Below, piece by piece: positions 61,459 through 64,000 of a stretch of 64,000 bases of DNA. This DNA is from an uncultured Lachnospiraceae bacterium (GTDB taxonomy: Bacteria > Bacillota > Clostridia > Lachnospirales > Lachnospiraceae). Numbering within the stretch: position 1 is the first letter of the stretch; the number at the start of each line of letters is the position of its first letter. The stretch spans positions 62,001 to 126,000 of the forward strand of contig CAMEDC010000003.1 of NCBI GenBank assembly GCA_945913255.1, read 5' to 3'. Position numbers and translations under genes: made by a program. A model generated the notes under the pieces. That model saw only the letters and a list, made by a program, of their open reading frames with translations. It was not told the origin of the DNA and did no database searches.

Positions 61459-64000
61459 ATGGCGAAGATAAGGATTCATGAACTCGCTAAAGAGCTGGAT
61501 AAGCAGAGTAAAGATATATTGAGCTATTTGCAGGAAAAAGGTATTGAGGCGAAATCTGCAAGCAGTTCAGTGGAAGAAGATGCCGCAGATATGATCAGAA
61601 AGGCATTCGGAAAGGGCGGAGCAAAGACTCAGCCTGAAAAAGAGGTTTCTGTAAAGGAAAGTGCACCAAAGGCAGATGCTACAGCAAAGCCGGAAACTGC
61701 AGAAAAACAGGAGCCATCCAAGGCAGCAGAGCAGCCCAAGGCAGGCGAGCAGCCTAAAAAGAAAAAGACGATTATTTTTGTGAATAATTCACAGAATTCT
61801 AAAATGCCAAACGGCGGACAGCGTCAGGGAGCAGGAAACGGACAGAGCAGACCGGGTGGCGGACAGGGCAGACCTCAGGGCGGATTTACTGACCGCAGAC
61901 CGGAGAAACAGGCACCCCGTACTCCCATTAAGCCTCTGACACCGCCTTCTCCTACTCCCAGTGTGCAGATGGTGTCTTCCAAGCCTCAGCCCAAGGTTCG
62001 ACCGGAACAGACCGAGAAGCAGGAGACAAAAGCACCGGCAAGAGAGACAGAAATTATACAGGTGCAATCTCAGAATAACAGAGCGGAGAGAATTGACAGA
62101 TCTGAAAGAAATGACAGACCCCAGGGGGACAGATCTCAGAACGAGAGATTCCAGACTGACAGATCTCAGGGTGAGCGTCCCGCAAGAGACAATCGTTTCC
62201 AGGACAACAGAAACCGCGATAACCGGGACAACAGAGGAGGTTATCAGGGCGGCACAAGACCGCAGGGAGAGAGACAGGATCGCGGTCAGTTCCAGTCAAG
62301 AGGAGGCAATACAGGTGGCAACCTTAAGGGAGACAGACAGAACGGATTTCAGAGAAATGGCAGACCGGGCTTTGAAGGCGGCCAGGGTGATCGCCGTGGT
62401 CCTGGCGCTGGTCAGGGCAATAACAGGGGCTTTAACGGTGCGCCACGCGATAACAGAGGAAATGGTGGACAGGGAGCTGGATTCAGAGATAAAAATCAGA
62501 GCAAGGGATTTGCAGGAGAAGCTCCGGCAAAGGATATGGAGAAGCGGCGTGAGGATGAAAAGAGACGCGCAAGCAGCATGGAGAAGGACAAACGCTCCAA
62601 GAAGGATCATATCTATGAAGACGATGAGGCTCTGAAAAACAAGCCCGGAAGATTTATAAAGCCTGAGAAGAAAAAGGAAGAAGCAGCACAGGAAGTCATC
62701 AAGGTGATTACACTGCCTGAAACTATCACTATCAAGGATTTAGCGGAAAAGATGAAGCTGCAGCCTTCCGCTATCGTGAAGAAGCTGTTCCTGGAGGGTA
62801 AAATCGTTACCGTAAACCAGGAGATTTCCTACGAGGATGCAGAGAATATTGCCATGGACTATGATATCCTCTGTGAAAAGGAAGTCAAGGTTGATGTCAT
62901 TGAGGAGTTACTGAAGGAGGAGGAAGAGGACGAGAATGCTCTGGTGGAAAGGCCTCCTGTTATCTGCGTTATGGGTCACGTTGACCATGGTAAAACTTCT
63001 CTGCTGGATGCCATCAGAAAGACAAATGTGACCGACAAGGAAGCCGGTGGTATTACACAGCACATCGGTGCATATACTGTAAATGTCGGCGACAGAAAAA
63101 TTACCTTTCTGGATACCCCCGGACATGAGGCATTTACTGCCATGCGTATGCGTGGAGCAAACTCCACGGATATTGCGATTCTGGTGGTCGCTGCCGATGA
63201 CGGTGTGATGCCTCAGACAATCGAGGCAATTAACCATGCCAAGGCAGCAGGCATTGAAATTATTGTTGCTGTCAATAAGATTGATAAGCCTTCTGCAAAC
63301 ATTGATCGTGTAAAGCAGGAGCTGACAGAATATGAGCTGATTGCAACAGATTGGGGCGGAAGCACAGAGTTTGTTCCCGTTTCCGCAAAGTCGGGAGAAG
63401 GTATTGAGGATCTTCTGGAAACCATTCTGCTGACTGCTGATATTTTGGAACTGAAGGCAAATCCGAAGCGTCGAGCAAGAGGACTAGTTATTGAGGCAGA
63501 GCTGGATAAGGGACGCGGGCCTGTTGCAACCGTTCTGGTGCAGAAGGGTACCTTGCATGTGGGTGACTTTATCTCCGCAGGCGCATGTCACGGCAAAGTG
63601 AGAGCCATGATTGATGATAAGGGCAGAAGAGTGAAAGAAGCAGGACCTTCTACACCTGTGGAAATACTGGGACTTTCCGATGTGCCCAGCGCAGGTGAAG
63701 TATTCCTGGCACATGAGAATGACAAGACGGCAAAATCCTATGCAGATACCTACCTTGCTCAGAATAAGGAGAGAAAGCTGGAAGAAACCAAGTCCAAGAT
63801 GTCTCTGGATGACCTGTTCTCCCAGATTCAGGAAGGTAATCTGAAGGAACTGAATCTGATTGTCAAGGCTGACGTTCAGGGTAGTGTGGAAGCTGTTAAA
63901 CAGTCCCTGCTGAAGCTTTCTAACGAAGAAGTTGTTGTAAAGTGTATTCACGGTGGTGTAGGTGCCATCAACGAGTCAGATGTGACGCTGGCAAGTGCAT
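61459..64000 (+). CDS. infB: Translation initiation factor IF-2, N-terminal part
   Basis: IF-2 is the GTPase that brings initiator tRNA to the ribosome. The frame from ATG 61459 (GGAGG six bases ahead) is open to the window's right edge: 847 codons, truncated. The N-terminal IF2_N helix domain ([18 protein letters not shown]) is followed by a long linker of roughly 300 residues rich in Arg, Gly, Gln, Asn and Asp, then a second IF2_N module, and the GTPase domain with G1 [10 protein letters not shown]3 DTPGHEAF and G4 NKID. The linker is much longer and more RG-like than in Bacillus. Confidence 0.95.
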   Translation, partial: MAKIRIHELAKELDKQSKDILSYLQEKGIEAKSASSSVEEDAADMIRKAFGKGGAKTQPEKEVSVKESAPKADATAKPETAEKQEPSKAAEQPKAGEQPKKKKTIIFVNNSQNSKMPNGGQRQGAGNGQSRPGGGQGRPQGGFTDRRPEKQAPRTPIKPLTPPSPTPSVQMVSSKPQPKVRPEQTEKQETKAPARETEIIQVQSQNNRAERIDRSERNDRPQGDRSQNERFQTDRSQGERPARDNRFQDNRNRDNRDNRGGYQGGTRPQGERQDRGQFQSRGGNTGGNLKGDRQNGFQRNGRPGFEGGQGDRRGPGAGQGNNRGFNGAPRDNRGNGGQGAGFRDKNQSKGFAGEAPAKDMEKRREDEKRRASSMEKDKRSKKDHIYEDDEALKNKPGRFIKPEKKKEEAAQEVIKVITLPETITIKDLAEKMKLQPSAIVKKLFLEGKIVTVNQEISYEDAENIAMDYDILCEKEVKVDVIEELLKEEEEDENALVERPPVICVMGHVDHGKTSLLDAIRKTNVTDKEAGGITQHIGAYTVNVGDRKITFLDTPGHEAFTAMRMRGANSTDIAILVVAADDGVMPQTIEAINHAKAAGIEIIVAVNKIDKPSANIDRVKQELTEYELIATDWGGSTEFVPVSAKSGEGIEDLLETILLTADILELKANPKRRARGLVIEAELDKGRGPVATVLVQKGTLHVGDFISAGACHGKVRAMIDDKGRRVKEAGPSTPVEILGLSDVPSAGEVFLAHENDKTAKSYADTYLAQNKERKLEETKSKMSLDDLFSQIQEGNLKELNLIVKADVQGSVEAVKQSLLKLSNEEVVVKCIHGGVGAINESDVTLASA

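Overview
The window looks like chromosomal DNA of an anaerobic, Gram-positive gut-type Clostridium, most likely a Lachnospiraceae member. This rests on gene content and order: a cysE-cysS-mrnC-rlmB-sigH run with a Cys T-box leader, the sporulation sigma factor SigH, a rimP-nusA-ylxR-ylxQ-infB operon, CIRCE-controlled groESL, a three-part [FeFe] hydrogenase fusion, and strong AGGAGG-type ribosome sites. Species cannot be assigned from the sequence alone. The window opens inside carB and closes inside infB.

Layout. 1-1.7 kb: carB tail and an Fe/Mn superoxide dismutase. 1.8-9.5 kb: queH followed by three tightly packed signalling genes (HPt-REC-HD-GYP, GGDEF-like/EAL, and a hybrid sensor kinase) that look like one phosphorelay controlling cyclic-di-GMP breakdown. 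9.5-19.6 kb: argS, a DEAD-box helicase, an orphan polytopic membrane protein, ispF, and the T-box-controlled cysE-cysS-mrnC-rlmB-sigH group. 19.7-24 kb: a 1412-residue RND exporter with a large coiled-coil insertion. 24-24.6 kb: tRNA-Thr with a decayed integrase beside it. 24.6-39.5 kb: transport and envelope genes (a cation antiporter behind a fluoride riboswitch, thiamine pyrophosphokinase, azlCD, two MATE exporters, a class A PBP, mgtE), two regulators, and a small protein with a C39-peptidase-like active site. 39.5-40.4 kb: a graveyard with a cupin fragment, a TnpB tail and an imperfect intergenic repeat. 40.4-42.6 kb: groESL. 42.7-51.7 kb: accessory genes, comprising a STAND-type NTPase with kinesin-light-chain-like TPRs, two family 8 glycosyltransferases, two PlsC-like acyltransferases (one behind a G10 tract), and a LytTR/LiaF-like pair. 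51.7-55.9 kb: the hydrogenase fusion and a convergent lipoprotein. 56.2-59 kb: an Rpn-type nuclease/transposase remnant and a GH78 alpha-L-rhamnosidase. 59-64 kb: the rimP-nusA-infB translation operon.

The strongest regulatory findings are the fluoride riboswitch on the minus strand before the antiporter, the Cys T-box, and CIRCE. Less certain but worth checking are a structured azlC leader that could mask its ribosome site, a reading-frame break at the hydrogenase start, the homopolymeric G tract before an acyltransferase, and the STAND-TPR gene as a possible stand-alone defence or signalling NTPase. Homology statements are from recalled family motifs; no database search was possible.
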